From assembly GCA_019359095.1 (NCBI GenBank), contig JAHHHZ010000036.1:62001-126000 (forward strand): a stretch of 64,000 nucleotides of DNA, given 5' to 3'. The notes under the pieces were generated by a model, which was not told where the DNA came from, ran no database searches, and saw only the letters and a program-made list of their open reading frames with translations. Positions 27,723 to 35,825 of this stretch are shown here, one piece after another; position 1 is the stretch's first letter, and every line of letters starts with the position of its first letter. The translations under genes and the position numbers were made by a program. The DNA comes from Pleurocapsa minor HA4230-MV1. Its GTDB lineage: Bacteria; Cyanobacteriota; Cyanobacteriia; Cyanobacteriales; Xenococcaceae.

Positions 27723-27827
27723 ACTAATTTATTTATAAGCGACCAAAAGGAAACTCGCTGCTTGAATCAAACTTAAATTTGTATACTGAACAAGAAGACT
27801 AAGCACATATAACTTTGGAGATTGTCA

Positions 27828-28193
27828 ATGGCAGTTAAATTTAAGCATATTATGCTTATGGTTAAAAATATTCCAGCTACAGTAAAATTCTATAGTGAAG
27901 GACTGGGACTTAAAGTAATTACGTCAAGCCCAGGATGGGCAGAGTTAGACGCAGATGGTACGACGATTGCCCTCCACGCTGCCTCAGAGAATGGCCAATC
28001 AGGAAGCTCTCCTATTTTGAGTTTCCATGTGGATGATGTTTATGCGACCATTGCTACTCTTGAAGAGGGAGGTGCAACTTTAGAAGGAAATGTTAGAGAG
28101 CCTTCTTTTGGTAAGGTAGCAGCAATGCGTACTCCAGATGGAAGTATTATTAGCTTGCTACAACCTAATGCGGTTTCAACTTCATCCCACTGA
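27828..28193 (+). CDS. VOC family protein
   Basis: A 121-residue glyoxalase-fold protein starting at the ATG 27828 with GGAG seven bases upstream. KHIMLMVKNIPATVKFYSEG is the first module and MRTPDGSIISLLQP supplies the final metal-ligand strand. It resembles the single-domain VOC proteins of unknown substrate. It follows the Argonaute gene by about 100 bp, probably by coincidence. Confidence 0.9.
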   Translation: MAVKFKHIMLMVKNIPATVKFYSEGLGLKVITSSPGWAELDADGTTIALHAASENGQSGSSPILSFHVDDVYATIATLEEGGATLEGNVREPSFGKVAAMRTPDGSIISLLQPNAVSTSSH

Positions 28194-28220
28194 TATTCAA
28201 TCCAGGCAAATTCTCTCAAA

Positions 28221-28247
28221 CCCCAGTCATCTTAACTCTAACTGGGG
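28221..28247 (+). terminator. Hairpin after the VOC gene
   Basis: CCCCAG and CTGGGG form a 6-bp GC-rich stem with a 15-base loop, 28 bp after the VOC stop. There is no U-tract, so termination is possible rather than certain. Confidence 0.4.
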
Positions 28248-28420
28248 CGGATTATTTATCTAGCAGTGGAGCAAATTTATGCTGTTTAATTTTACCTAAT
28301 AAAGCGATCGCTTTTTTAATTGATGATATGTTTAAGACTTTTAACCATGAATTTATTAGAAATTAATGTTAATGAAAGTATTAAAATAGATAATTAGAAG
28401 TATTGTTAACAGCTCTACTT

Positions 28421-28765
28421 TCAACCAGATATTATTTGACTCACGACGTGAGTAACGAAATCGACAAAATTCTTTTCCAATGTAATCTCCATAGTTTTCC
28501 ACCATCGCTTGTTAAGATCTAGAGTTCGGACTTGTTCTGCTACTATCGAACCAGTTACTTTTAATCCAGGTGGAAGTTGAATCAAAGTTTTAATCTCAGG
28601 TTTGATTGTATTAGTTATCGGCGAAACAATAACTATTCCATTTCGACGTTGATTGAATTTATTATTACTTAGAACCAAACAAGGTCTAGCTTCTCCCTGT
28701 TGCTCTCTTCCTTGTGTTGGGTTTAGGTTAATCTTGAGAATCTCTCCCCTTTGAATATTTTTCAA
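28421..28765 (-). CDS. mazF: MazF/PemK-family mRNA interferase toxin
   Basis: A 114-residue toxin with the PemK/MazF core: RGEILKINLNPTQGREQQG (beta1-beta2), RPCLVLSNNKFN, and the later VAEQVRTLDLNKR. It would cleave mRNA at short specific sequences when its antitoxin is lost. The TTG start overlaps the stop of the antitoxin gene (TTGA), so translation is coupled. Confidence 0.9.
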   Translation of the reverse strand: MKNIQRGEILKINLNPTQGREQQGEARPCLVLSNNKFNQRRNGIVIVSPITNTIKPEIKTLIQLPPGLKVTGSIVAEQVRTLDLNKRWWKTMEITLEKNFVDFVTHVVSQIISG

Positions 28766-29019
28766 AGTTGTTCTTCTCCGACTGACTCGGTATCGACAAA
28801 CTCAGTAATGTCTTCTGGGTAACTAAAATTTTGGGGAATACTATCTAATATTTCATCTAAACTAGGTAAAGAAACCACTTTTTCAACAATTAAACGATCG
28901 CCATCTATATTCAAACTGACTGAGGAATTTTCTTTCATATTAAGAATTTCTGCAACTTGAGCAGGTATCCTCAAGCCAATGCTGTTACCCCATTTTCTGA
29001 GATCGACTACAATTTTCAT
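28762..29019 (-). CDS. mazE: MazE-like antitoxin (AbrB/MazE N-terminal domain)
   Basis: An 85-residue protein with a swapped-hairpin AbrB-type DNA-binding domain (LRKWGNSIGLRIPAQVAEIL, residues 6-25) and an acidic C-terminal tail (EDITEFVDTESVGEEQL) expected to bind the toxin. It is the first gene of the pair. A copy of the mfd 3' end lies about 110 bp upstream on the other strand. Confidence 0.9.
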   Translation of the reverse strand: MKIVVDLRKWGNSIGLRIPAQVAEILNMKENSSVSLNIDGDRLIVEKVVSLPSLDEILDSIPQNFSYPEDITEFVDTESVGEEQL

Positions 29020-29128
29020 CGCACATTTTTAAACAATTGCTTTAATTATACAATGTATAATTAGGTGAAGAGGATAACCTCTGAGTTTAAAGCTGATCTC
29101 CTGTCAATCAAGTAAGTGCATTGTTCAG

Positions 29129-29200
29129 CGATCGCTTTTTGTCTATCTATTGAAGAAAGTAATTGTGCGCATAAGTCTAGTCAAGCTTCAAAATAATTAA
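29129..29200 (+). pseudogene. mfd 3'-end copy 4 (most decayed)
   Basis: Reads as RSLFVYLLKKVIVRISLVKL, QNN and stop, aligning with [20 protein letters not shown] of Mfd. The homology starts at a HIP1 octamer (29128-29135), as in copy 3. It lies between the divergent MazE start and the P-II gene at 29215. Confidence 0.75.
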
Positions 29201-29214
29201 ATAAGAGGTGTAAA

Positions 29215-29553
29215 TTGAAAAAAGTTGAAGCGATTATTCATTCTTATAAACTTGATGATGTTAAAAATAGCCTAATTTCAGCAGGAGTGATCGGCATGTC
29301 AATCTCCGAAGTTAAAGCTTTTGGACATAAGAAAGGGATGACAACTCGTTATCGAGGTACGGAACATAAAGTTGATTTGACGACCAAGATCAAATTAGTA
29401 GTCATTATTGAAGATGAAATAGTAGATCTAGTAGTGCAGCAAATATCTCTAGCTGCTCGCACTGGAGAAATTGGTGATGGTAAGATTTTTGTCTCAGATG
29501 TTAATGAAACAATTAGAATTAGAACCAAAGAAACAGGGGTGAGCGCAATTTAA
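29215..29553 (+). CDS. Divergent P-II nitrogen regulatory protein (GlnB family)
   Basis: A 112-residue P-II protein. The start KKVEAIIHSYKLDDVKNSL, the B-loop AARTGEIGDGKIFV and the C-terminal IRIRTKETG are well conserved. The T-loop tip reads RYRGTEHKVDL where canonical cyanobacterial GlnB has RYRGSEYTVEF, so the phosphorylated Ser49 is Thr and Tyr51 is His. It is therefore likely a paralogue without the usual covalent modification. The start is a TTG at 29215 with GAGGTG just upstream. The chromosomal glnB is presumably elsewhere. Confidence 0.85.
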   Translation: MKKVEAIIHSYKLDDVKNSLISAGVIGMSISEVKAFGHKKGMTTRYRGTEHKVDLTTKIKLVVIIEDEIVDLVVQQISLAARTGEIGDGKIFVSDVNETIRIRTKETGVSAI

Positions 29554-29639
29554 TCTAGGAACAATCATAATTTAAATATTTAATAAAATAGTCTTAATTA
29601 ATAACTCATAAGCTAGCACCTGTATCCCTGGAGTTAGCT

Positions 29640-30158
29640 ATGTTTTTTGCCAAAACTATTGTCATTGCTTGGTTATTATTACTCGTTGGTGATTTTTTAT
29701 CTACTTTTGTTTATCATGTTCCAGAACACGTTTTTGGTAAATTTCATACCTTAGTTCATCATGGTAAGAACCGTAACTTTATTCATTATGCAGTTTTAAG
29801 TCGTAACCCTTTAGTAATTTTAGATGGCTTGTTAGGAGCTTTACCTTACTTTATTTTTACTCCTCTAACGTGGAATATTTCACCAGCAGGAACTATTTTG
29901 GCTTTAATTATGGGAGAGTTACACGTAATTTGGCGACATGTTTCTATTATTAACTGGCAGACTCCCAAAGCGATCGCCTTTTGTTGCCGAATACTATTTA
30001 TCACCACACCAGAAAGACATCTGCAACATCATCAAAATGCTCAATTAGCCTATGGTGATATTTTTACTTTCTATCATGCTCCTGCGATCGCCTGGATGCA
30101 GTTTTTGTTAAATTTAAAGCAGAAATATCGCCAGCTCCCCAACAGTCAATCAGATTGA
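29640..30158 (+). CDS. Fatty acid hydroxylase/sterol desaturase-like membrane protein
   Basis: A 172-residue membrane protein with about four hydrophobic segments and histidine clusters typical of diiron membrane oxygenases: HTLVHHGKNRNFIHY, HVIWRH and ERHLQHHQ. It is shorter than characterised sterol desaturases but matches small cyanobacterial relatives. The substrate is unknown; a lipid or carotenoid is possible. It lies 86 bp after the P-II gene. Confidence 0.72.
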   Translation: MFFAKTIVIAWLLLLVGDFLSTFVYHVPEHVFGKFHTLVHHGKNRNFIHYAVLSRNPLVILDGLLGALPYFIFTPLTWNISPAGTILALIMGELHVIWRHVSIINWQTPKAIAFCCRILFITTPERHLQHHQNAQLAYGDIFTFYHAPAIAWMQFLLNLKQKYRQLPNSQSD

Positions 30159-30318
30159 CAGCGCCAAGACTAAAACCCCAAAAAGAAACTTAATATTCAC
30201 GCAAATAACTACTAGACAAGTAGACTCTAAGCTTAACCCTCTCTTTATTAGATATTTACTTGAACTATCTAAACTAAACGCTAACATGGTTAACAAAGAA
30301 AGAATTACTGATTGAATT

Positions 30319-30915
30319 ATGTTATTGAGTCAGACAACCAGCTCCAACTTGAAAGCAAGAGAAACAGAATTGCTCTTACAGCAATATCGTAGAGGAGATG
30401 AAATTTCTGTGTTAAATTCAGAAATATGGCAAGTCTACCGTGGCGTAGTGCAGTTGAGCAGGATTCAGCAAGACGGGCGGGAAGTAATCTCTGGCTGGGT
30501 TACGGCAAATGGAGTTTTTGGAAATATAGCCGATCACGCCTCAGTTTATCGGGCTGTTGCTCTGGGGGATGTTTATGCCAAACGCTACTTTGCCCATGAT
30601 GTTGTCAGATATCCAATGCTAGCAAGGCAGTTACTCGCACAGTTTAGCGATCGCCTACTCCAATCTCAACAACTATTAACAATTATCGCCACCACTAAAG
30701 TTGAAGATCGCTTAAGAGATTTACTGTTACTGCTCAAACAAGAGATAGGACAATCGGTTGAAAACGGTATTCGTTTGCCAGTCAGGTTTACTCATCAGCA
30801 TCTGGCAGAAGCTATTCACACTACTAGAGTAACGGTTACCAGAATACTAGGGGATTTTCAAGAGCAGAATTTGGTTTATTTTGATGGCGATCGCCATATG
30901 ATCATTCAAGGTTGA
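30319..30915 (+). CDS. Crp/Fnr family transcriptional regulator
   Basis: A 198-residue regulator with an N-terminal cyclic-nucleotide-binding-like beta-roll and a C-terminal winged helix-turn-helix (LPVRFTHQHLAEAIHTTRVT, then VTRILGDFQEQNLV). It lacks the cysteines of Fnr and a complete cAMP-binding motif, so the effector is unclear; it is related to but distinct from NtcA. The gene is followed by a good intrinsic terminator. Confidence 0.9.
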   Translation: MLLSQTTSSNLKARETELLLQQYRRGDEISVLNSEIWQVYRGVVQLSRIQQDGREVISGWVTANGVFGNIADHASVYRAVALGDVYAKRYFAHDVVRYPMLARQLLAQFSDRLLQSQQLLTIIATTKVEDRLRDLLLLLKQEIGQSVENGIRLPVRFTHQHLAEAIHTTRVTVTRILGDFQEQNLVYFDGDRHMIIQG

Positions 30916-30981
30916 TTAAGAAGTAGGTAGTCCTATCACAACTCAAAACTGATCACTCTGATTTTACGACCTTCAATCACC

Positions 30982-31017
30982 AGCCTCAGATTTATTAAAG
31001 TCTTCAGGCTTTTTTTT
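30982..31017 (+). terminator. Intrinsic terminator after the Crp/Fnr gene
   Basis: AGCCT with an interrupted extension pairs with AGGCT and is followed by a run of seven to eight T. It lies 67 bp after the regulator stop and before surE. Confidence 0.65.
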
Positions 31018-31062
31018 GCTATGGTTTGTAGCAATAGCTAATTTTAATCGAGCGGGTAATTG

Positions 31063-31863
31063 ATGAGCAATATCTTGATTAGTAACGATGACGGTATTTT
31101 TGCTTTAGGAGTCCGTACTTTAGCCAATACTCTTGCTCAAGCTGGTCATCAGGTAACGGTGGTATGTCCAGATCGTGAGCGTTCGGCGACAGGACATGGT
31201 TTAACGCTGCATCAGCCAATTAGAGCCCAAGAAGTTGATTCAGTGTTTGAAGAATCTGTAGTTGCCTGGTCATGTTCGGGGACTCCTGCCGACTGTGTAA
31301 AGTTTGCTCTCAGCGCAGTTTTGCCAACCCGTCCCGATTTTGTTTATTCGGGAATTAATCATGGCCCAAATCTAGGTACGGACGTTTTATATTCAGGTAC
31401 GGTATCCGCAGCGATGGAAGGAGTTCTAGAAGGTATTCCTAGTGTGGCATTTAGTTTAGCCAGCTTTTCCGCTTTCGAGTTTCAGCCTGCTGCTGATTTT
31501 GCCTTAAAGTTATTACCTCAGTTGGCTAATAATTATCCTAAACCCCCCTTACTCAGCGTTAATATTCCGCCACTTGCAACTGCTGAAATAGCTGGGGTAT
31601 TAGTTACCCGTCAAGGTTTGCGTCGCTATATCGAAAAGTTTGAGCGGCGCTTAGATCCCCGTGGCAAAAGTTATTATTGGTTGGAAGGAGAAATAGTTGA
31701 AGATATCGAACAGCCAGAAGATCTTAATCTCCCACCGCATATATTAACTGATGTGCAGGCAATTCGCGATCGCTATATTACGATTACTCCCTTGCAATAT
31801 AATCTAACGGATGCAACTGTGCTGAAGCATCTTTATCAGCAAGAGTTTTTTAATCAATATTAA
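31063..31863 (+). CDS. surE: 5'/3'-nucleotidase SurE
   Basis: Metal-dependent nucleoside monophosphate phosphatase of 266 residues, linked to stationary-phase survival. The N-terminal [11 protein letters not shown] holds the two metal-binding Asp residues, [11 protein letters not shown] supplies the conserved Ser, and [11 protein letters not shown] with [12 protein letters not shown] completes the active site. The ATG at 31063 is preferred over the TTG three bases earlier. Confidence 0.96.
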   Translation: MSNILISNDDGIFALGVRTLANTLAQAGHQVTVVCPDRERSATGHGLTLHQPIRAQEVDSVFEESVVAWSCSGTPADCVKFALSAVLPTRPDFVYSGINHGPNLGTDVLYSGTVSAAMEGVLEGIPSVAFSLASFSAFEFQPAADFALKLLPQLANNYPKPPLLSVNIPPLATAEIAGVLVTRQGLRRYIEKFERRLDPRGKSYYWLEGEIVEDIEQPEDLNLPPHILTDVQAIRDRYITITPLQYNLTDATVLKHLYQQEFFNQY

Positions 31864-32234
31864 TCAGGCATTTCCCAGGTTGATGAATAAAAGTAGGATA
31901 TTAAAACGATAAAATGGCAAAGCCTTTTAAATGGACTTACAAAGGCATGGTTACCCTATTAACGAATAGAGATAGTCAGTTTTTTAGCTTCAAGAAAAAT
32001 TAGTGAAGTATCCTTAGGAAATAGAGGGAGCTACTCAAAAGTTAGGAGACGCGATCAATCGACTAAAACAGAGTAACGTCATCTTCGGAAAATTAGCAGC
32101 AGGGATTGACTTTGTTGTTAGCATTCTAGAAACTGTGGCGGGAGTCGTCGTCGTTAGTATTGCTGGTACTATTAGCGAACTCGACAATTTGCTGGTTTAA
32201 TTTTCTTTTGACATAGAGACAAGGAGCGAAAAAT
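31864..32234. other. Spacer with a truncated hydrophobic ORF upstream of the caspase gene
   Basis: An open frame without a usable start (32018-32200, plus strand) reads KLGDAINRLKQSNVIFGKLA, then AGIDFVVSILETVAGVVVV and a short end. Its amphipathic start and hydrophobic middle look like protein rather than random sequence. A TAG at 32015 and a lost upstream part suggest the 3' remnant of a small membrane-associated gene that preceded the caspase gene. Confidence 0.4.
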
Positions 32235-35200
32235 ATGACTCACAATCTATATGCACTGCTAGTAGGGATCGATAACTATACTCCTCCTATACCTTCCTTA
32301 CAAGGTTGTAAAAACGACATTAAAGCCATAGACACCTATCTGCAAACTCAAATTGGCGGAGAATGGACGCTAAAACCACCCAAAATACTTTTAGATCGAC
32401 AAGCTACTCGTCAGGCAATTATTGATGGTTTTCAACAATACCTAACTCAAGCAGAGAGTGAAGATATCGCCCTATTCTATTATTCAGGACATGGAGGTCA
32501 AGAAAAAGCTCCTCAAGAATTCTGGAATCTAGAACCAGACCGCTTAGATGAAACCTTAGTTTGTTACGATAGCCGTACCCCAGGAAATCATGACTTAGCC
32601 GACAAAGAATTAAGATATTTACTGACTCAAATAGCAGAGAAAAATCCCCGTGTCATTGTAATTCTCGATTGCTGTCATTCTGGTTCGGGAACTCGCAATA
32701 TACCCCAAGGAGTACGTCTTGCTCCTGAAGACACGAGAGATCGCGATCTGTCTAGCTTTGTCTTTGCTAGAGATGTAACTTTTAATAATCTTTTATTCGC
32801 TTCTGAATTTGAATTGCCCAAGGGAAAACATATTCTTTTAGCAGCTTGTCGTGACTTTCAATATGCGATGGAATATCACGGAGACGATGGTGAAACCAGA
32901 GGAGCTTTTTCTTATTTTCTGCTTAAAAGTTTAGCGCAAACTAATGGCGGTTTATCTTATCTAGATTTAGCCAGAAATATCGAAGCTTTGATTAAAGGAA
33001 ATGTTCGAGATCAAGTACCTCAAGTTGAAGCAACTAACCCAGAAGATTTAAAAGAATTGTTTTTAGGAAATGCAATACCAGAACGTCCTTTTTACTTCAC
33101 TTTAAACTACAATACACACTCTGACGATCGAGGTTGGGAAATTGATGGTGGAGTAATACAGGGCATTCCTCAATCTACTTCTTCCGATGAAACTACTTTA
33201 CTTGCCATCTTCCCAGTGGGAAGCAATCCCGATGATTTACAACAAGTAAATCGAGCTATTGGGGAAGCTAAGGTTACTAAAGTTTTGACTCAAAAAAGCA
33301 AAGTAGAAATTACTCAGGGTTTAGAAAATCTGCAAGAAGATCGAAGTTATTGGGCAGTTATTACCAGTTTGCCTCTGAAACCTTTAAAAGTTTATATTGA
33401 GGGCAACAAAAATGACATGGCATTGGCACAAAAAGTTTTAGAAATAGCCAATTTAACTCAAAATTCTTTGTATGTAAAACCAGTAACCGAACTTGCAGAT
33501 GCCGATCTTCATTTGTTAGTTCGAGATAGACAATATTGGATTACACAAGCCGAACGTCCTCTTGTCGCTCCCATTGATAATGCCACTGAAGCCATACAAG
33601 CGTTAGAAGCGATCGCTCGTTGGCGTAATATTCTCAACTTAAAAAGTCCTCAACGCAGTCAAATTAAATCTTCTGATGTGGAGATGGAAATTAATCTCAT
33701 CGGTTATGAGGGAGAAGATGGAGAAATTAAAAGCGAACCAGAATCGGATCGATCGTTAACGACAGCTTCCGAATTGCGCCTAGAGTACAAGTATGAAGAT
33801 GGAGAATGGAAAAAGCCAGTTATCCAAATTAAATTACTCAATCACAGCAACCAGAATTTATATGCCAATGTCATCGATTTAGCAGAAGATTATTCTGTTT
33901 CAGTTCCTTTCTTTGACGAAAGAAGTAGTGTGGTACTTCCAGTTCAAACAGTAGAGGAAGCAGGAATTGCCAATGGATTTGATGATATTGTCCTTTCAAT
34001 TCCAGATGAGTTTTTAGCACAAGGGATTACTGAATATAAGGATGTTTTCAAACTAATTGTCAGTAAAACTGATTTTAATGCCAGTTTACTCGAACAAGAT
34101 GGGCTAGAACCTCCAAACAGAGGAACGCGAGGCGCAGAACCAGAAAGTAGTCTCGATCGCTTGATGGATCGCATCTATAGCCGTAATGCAGGTCGTTCTG
34201 GCAGAAGATACGACGATTGGATTACTAAAGAAATAGCAGTGACTATTGTTAAGCCAAGAGATGCCGAACAGTTGCAAGGCGATCGCTCTGCTCGACTGTT
34301 AAATGGTTTGGTTGAAGTGCAACCCCACCCTAGTTTACAAGCAAAAGTAACTTTAACCACTGTTTCCCAAACAACGCGAGATATTGGCAATCTAATTACA
34401 CCACCTGCACTATGGGATGAAGCAGGAGTGATCGAACCTTTTCAATTTACTTCCAGTCGCGGTAGCGATCCAGGCTTGAGTGCTATAGAACTATTTGAAG
34501 TTAACAATTTTCACTCAGTCACTAAAGATACACCTTTAACTTTACTGGTCGATCGACCCTTAGCAACAGATGAATATCTTTTACCTGTAAGTTATGACGG
34601 TGAGTTTTCCCTACCTCTCGGTCATGGAGTCAAACAAGACGATCGAATAGAAATTACTCTAGAACGCCTACCTCAACCAACTACAAGTGGTCGTAGCTTG
34701 GGCGGTTCGATCAAAATTTTCTTCAAAAAACTTCGTCATCAAAAGCTAGGTCATACTTACGAGTATCCCATCCTTGCAACAGCCGAAGTAGAGCAAATAG
34801 ACAATAAGTTTCAAGTTATTTACGAAAAAGATTCAACAGCAGTCAAACAAAAAGTTGCTTCCGCTCAAAAAATTGTCCTCTATATTCACGGTATTATTGG
34901 CGACACCGAAAGTATGGTTAGCAGCGTTCGACAAGCAAAAGTAGAAGTAAACGGTCAATTACATCCGTTGCGGGAAGCTTATGACCTCGTGTTAACTTTC
35001 GATTACGAAAATTTGGACACAACCATTCAAGAAAATGCACGATTACTCAAACAACGGTTGGAATCTGTTGGTTTGGCAGCAAATCATGGTAAGCAGTTAC
35101 ATATTGTCGCTCACTCAATGGGAGGATTAGTTTCGCGCTGGTTTATCGAACGAGAAGGCGGAAATAAAATAGTTCAACATTTGGTGATGTTGGGAACTCC

Positions 35201-35705
35201 TAATGCTGGTTCTCCTTGGTCAACAGTTCAGGACATGGCTTTTGCCTTACTAGGAATGGGTTTAAATCAAATATCTGGGATGGTATTACCTGCGAAAATT
35301 GTCGCCGATTTAGCGGCTAAATCCTTACAATTCGTCGAAAAAATCGATAATGCTCTCGATCAAATGCAACCCAATTCGGAATTTTTAAAAGCGATCGCAC
35401 TTAACCAAGATCCTCAAGTTCCTTACACTATTATCGCTGGCGATCGCTCTACTCGACTGCAACAACAATCAAACCGCTTACGGCGCTTAATGGCAAAACT
35501 ATTTACGCCAACTATTAATCATGTGATTGATGGTTTGGTGTTTGGGAGTGAACCTAACGATATTGCGGTGAGTCTTGACAGTATCAAAAGTGTTAGTAGC
35601 GATCGATCGCCTCAAGCAAAAGTTCTACCAAATGTAGCTTGCGATCATCTAACCTACTTTACTACTGAAGCGGGTTTGAACGCATTAACGAACGCTCTTA
35701 AATAG
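32235..35705 (+). CDS. Caspase-domain protein fused to a lipase-like hydrolase
   Basis: An 1156-residue protein. The N-terminal 270 residues form a peptidase C14 (orthocaspase) domain: LLVGIDNYTPPIPSLQGCKN, catalytic His86 in YYSGHGGQE and Cys147 in ILDCCHSGSG. The middle (about 270-850) is acidic and unassigned, probably beta-rich substrate or sensor domains. The C-terminal 280 residues form an alpha/beta hydrolase: IHGIIGDTESM near 880 and nucleophile Ser961 in VAHSMGGLVSRWF. The start is an ATG preceded by AAGGAG. It lies 120 bp before a second caspase gene on the same strand. Family knowledge suggests basic-residue-specific proteolysis in stress or cell death; fusion to a lipase could mean membrane damage on activation, which is inference. 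Confidence 0.9.
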   Translation: MTHNLYALLVGIDNYTPPIPSLQGCKNDIKAIDTYLQTQIGGEWTLKPPKILLDRQATRQAIIDGFQQYLTQAESEDIALFYYSGHGGQEKAPQEFWNLEPDRLDETLVCYDSRTPGNHDLADKELRYLLTQIAEKNPRVIVILDCCHSGSGTRNIPQGVRLAPEDTRDRDLSSFVFARDVTFNNLLFASEFELPKGKHILLAACRDFQYAMEYHGDDGETRGAFSYFLLKSLAQTNGGLSYLDLARNIEALIKGNVRDQVPQVEATNPEDLKELFLGNAIPERPFYFTLNYNTHSDDRGWEIDGGVIQGIPQSTSSDETTLLAIFPVGSNPDDLQQVNRAIGEAKVTKVLTQKSKVEITQGLENLQEDRSYWAVITSLPLKPLKVYIEGNKNDMALAQKVLEIANLTQNSLYVKPVTELADADLHLLVRDRQYWITQAERPLVAPIDNATEAIQALEAIARWRNILNLKSPQRSQIKSSDVEMEINLIGYEGEDGEIKSEPESDRSLTTASELRLEYKYEDGEWKKPVIQIKLLNHSNQNLYANVIDLAEDYSVSVPFFDERSSVVLPVQTVEEAGIANGFDDIVLSIPDEFLAQGITEYKDVFKLIVSKTDFNASLLEQDGLEPPNRGTRGAEPESSLDRLMDRIYSRNAGRSGRRYDDWITKEIAVTIVKPRDAEQLQGDRSARLLNGLVEVQPHPSLQAKVTLTTVSQTTRDIGNLITPPALWDEAGVIEPFQFTSSRGSDPGLSAIELFEVNNFHSVTKDTPLTLLVDRPLATDEYLLPVSYDGEFSLPLGHGVKQDDRIEITLERLPQPTTSGRSLGGSIKIFFKKLRHQKLGHTYEYPILATAEVEQIDNKFQVIYEKDSTAVKQKVASAQKIVLYIHGIIGDTESMVSSVRQAKVEVNGQLHPLREAYDLVLTFDYENLDTTIQENARLLKQRLESVGLAANHGKQLHIVAHSMGGLVSRWFIEREGGNKIVQHLVMLGTPNAGSPWSTVQDMAFALLGMGLNQISGMVLPAKIVADLAAKSLQFVEKIDNALDQMQPNSEFLKAIALNQDPQVPYTIIAGDRSTRLQQQSNRLRRLMAKLFTPTINHVIDGLVFGSEPNDIAVSLDSIKSVSSDRSPQAKVLPNVACDHLTYFTTEAGLNALTNALK

Positions 35706-35825
35706 GGAAAGGTTTAAAACCAATCGCGATCGGCGATCGCTGTGGTGGTTACTCTTAATTTAGCACTCAAGCGATCGCAACTATAGCAAACATTTAAGTA
35801 TTTCATTTTACCGGGAGAAACCGAT

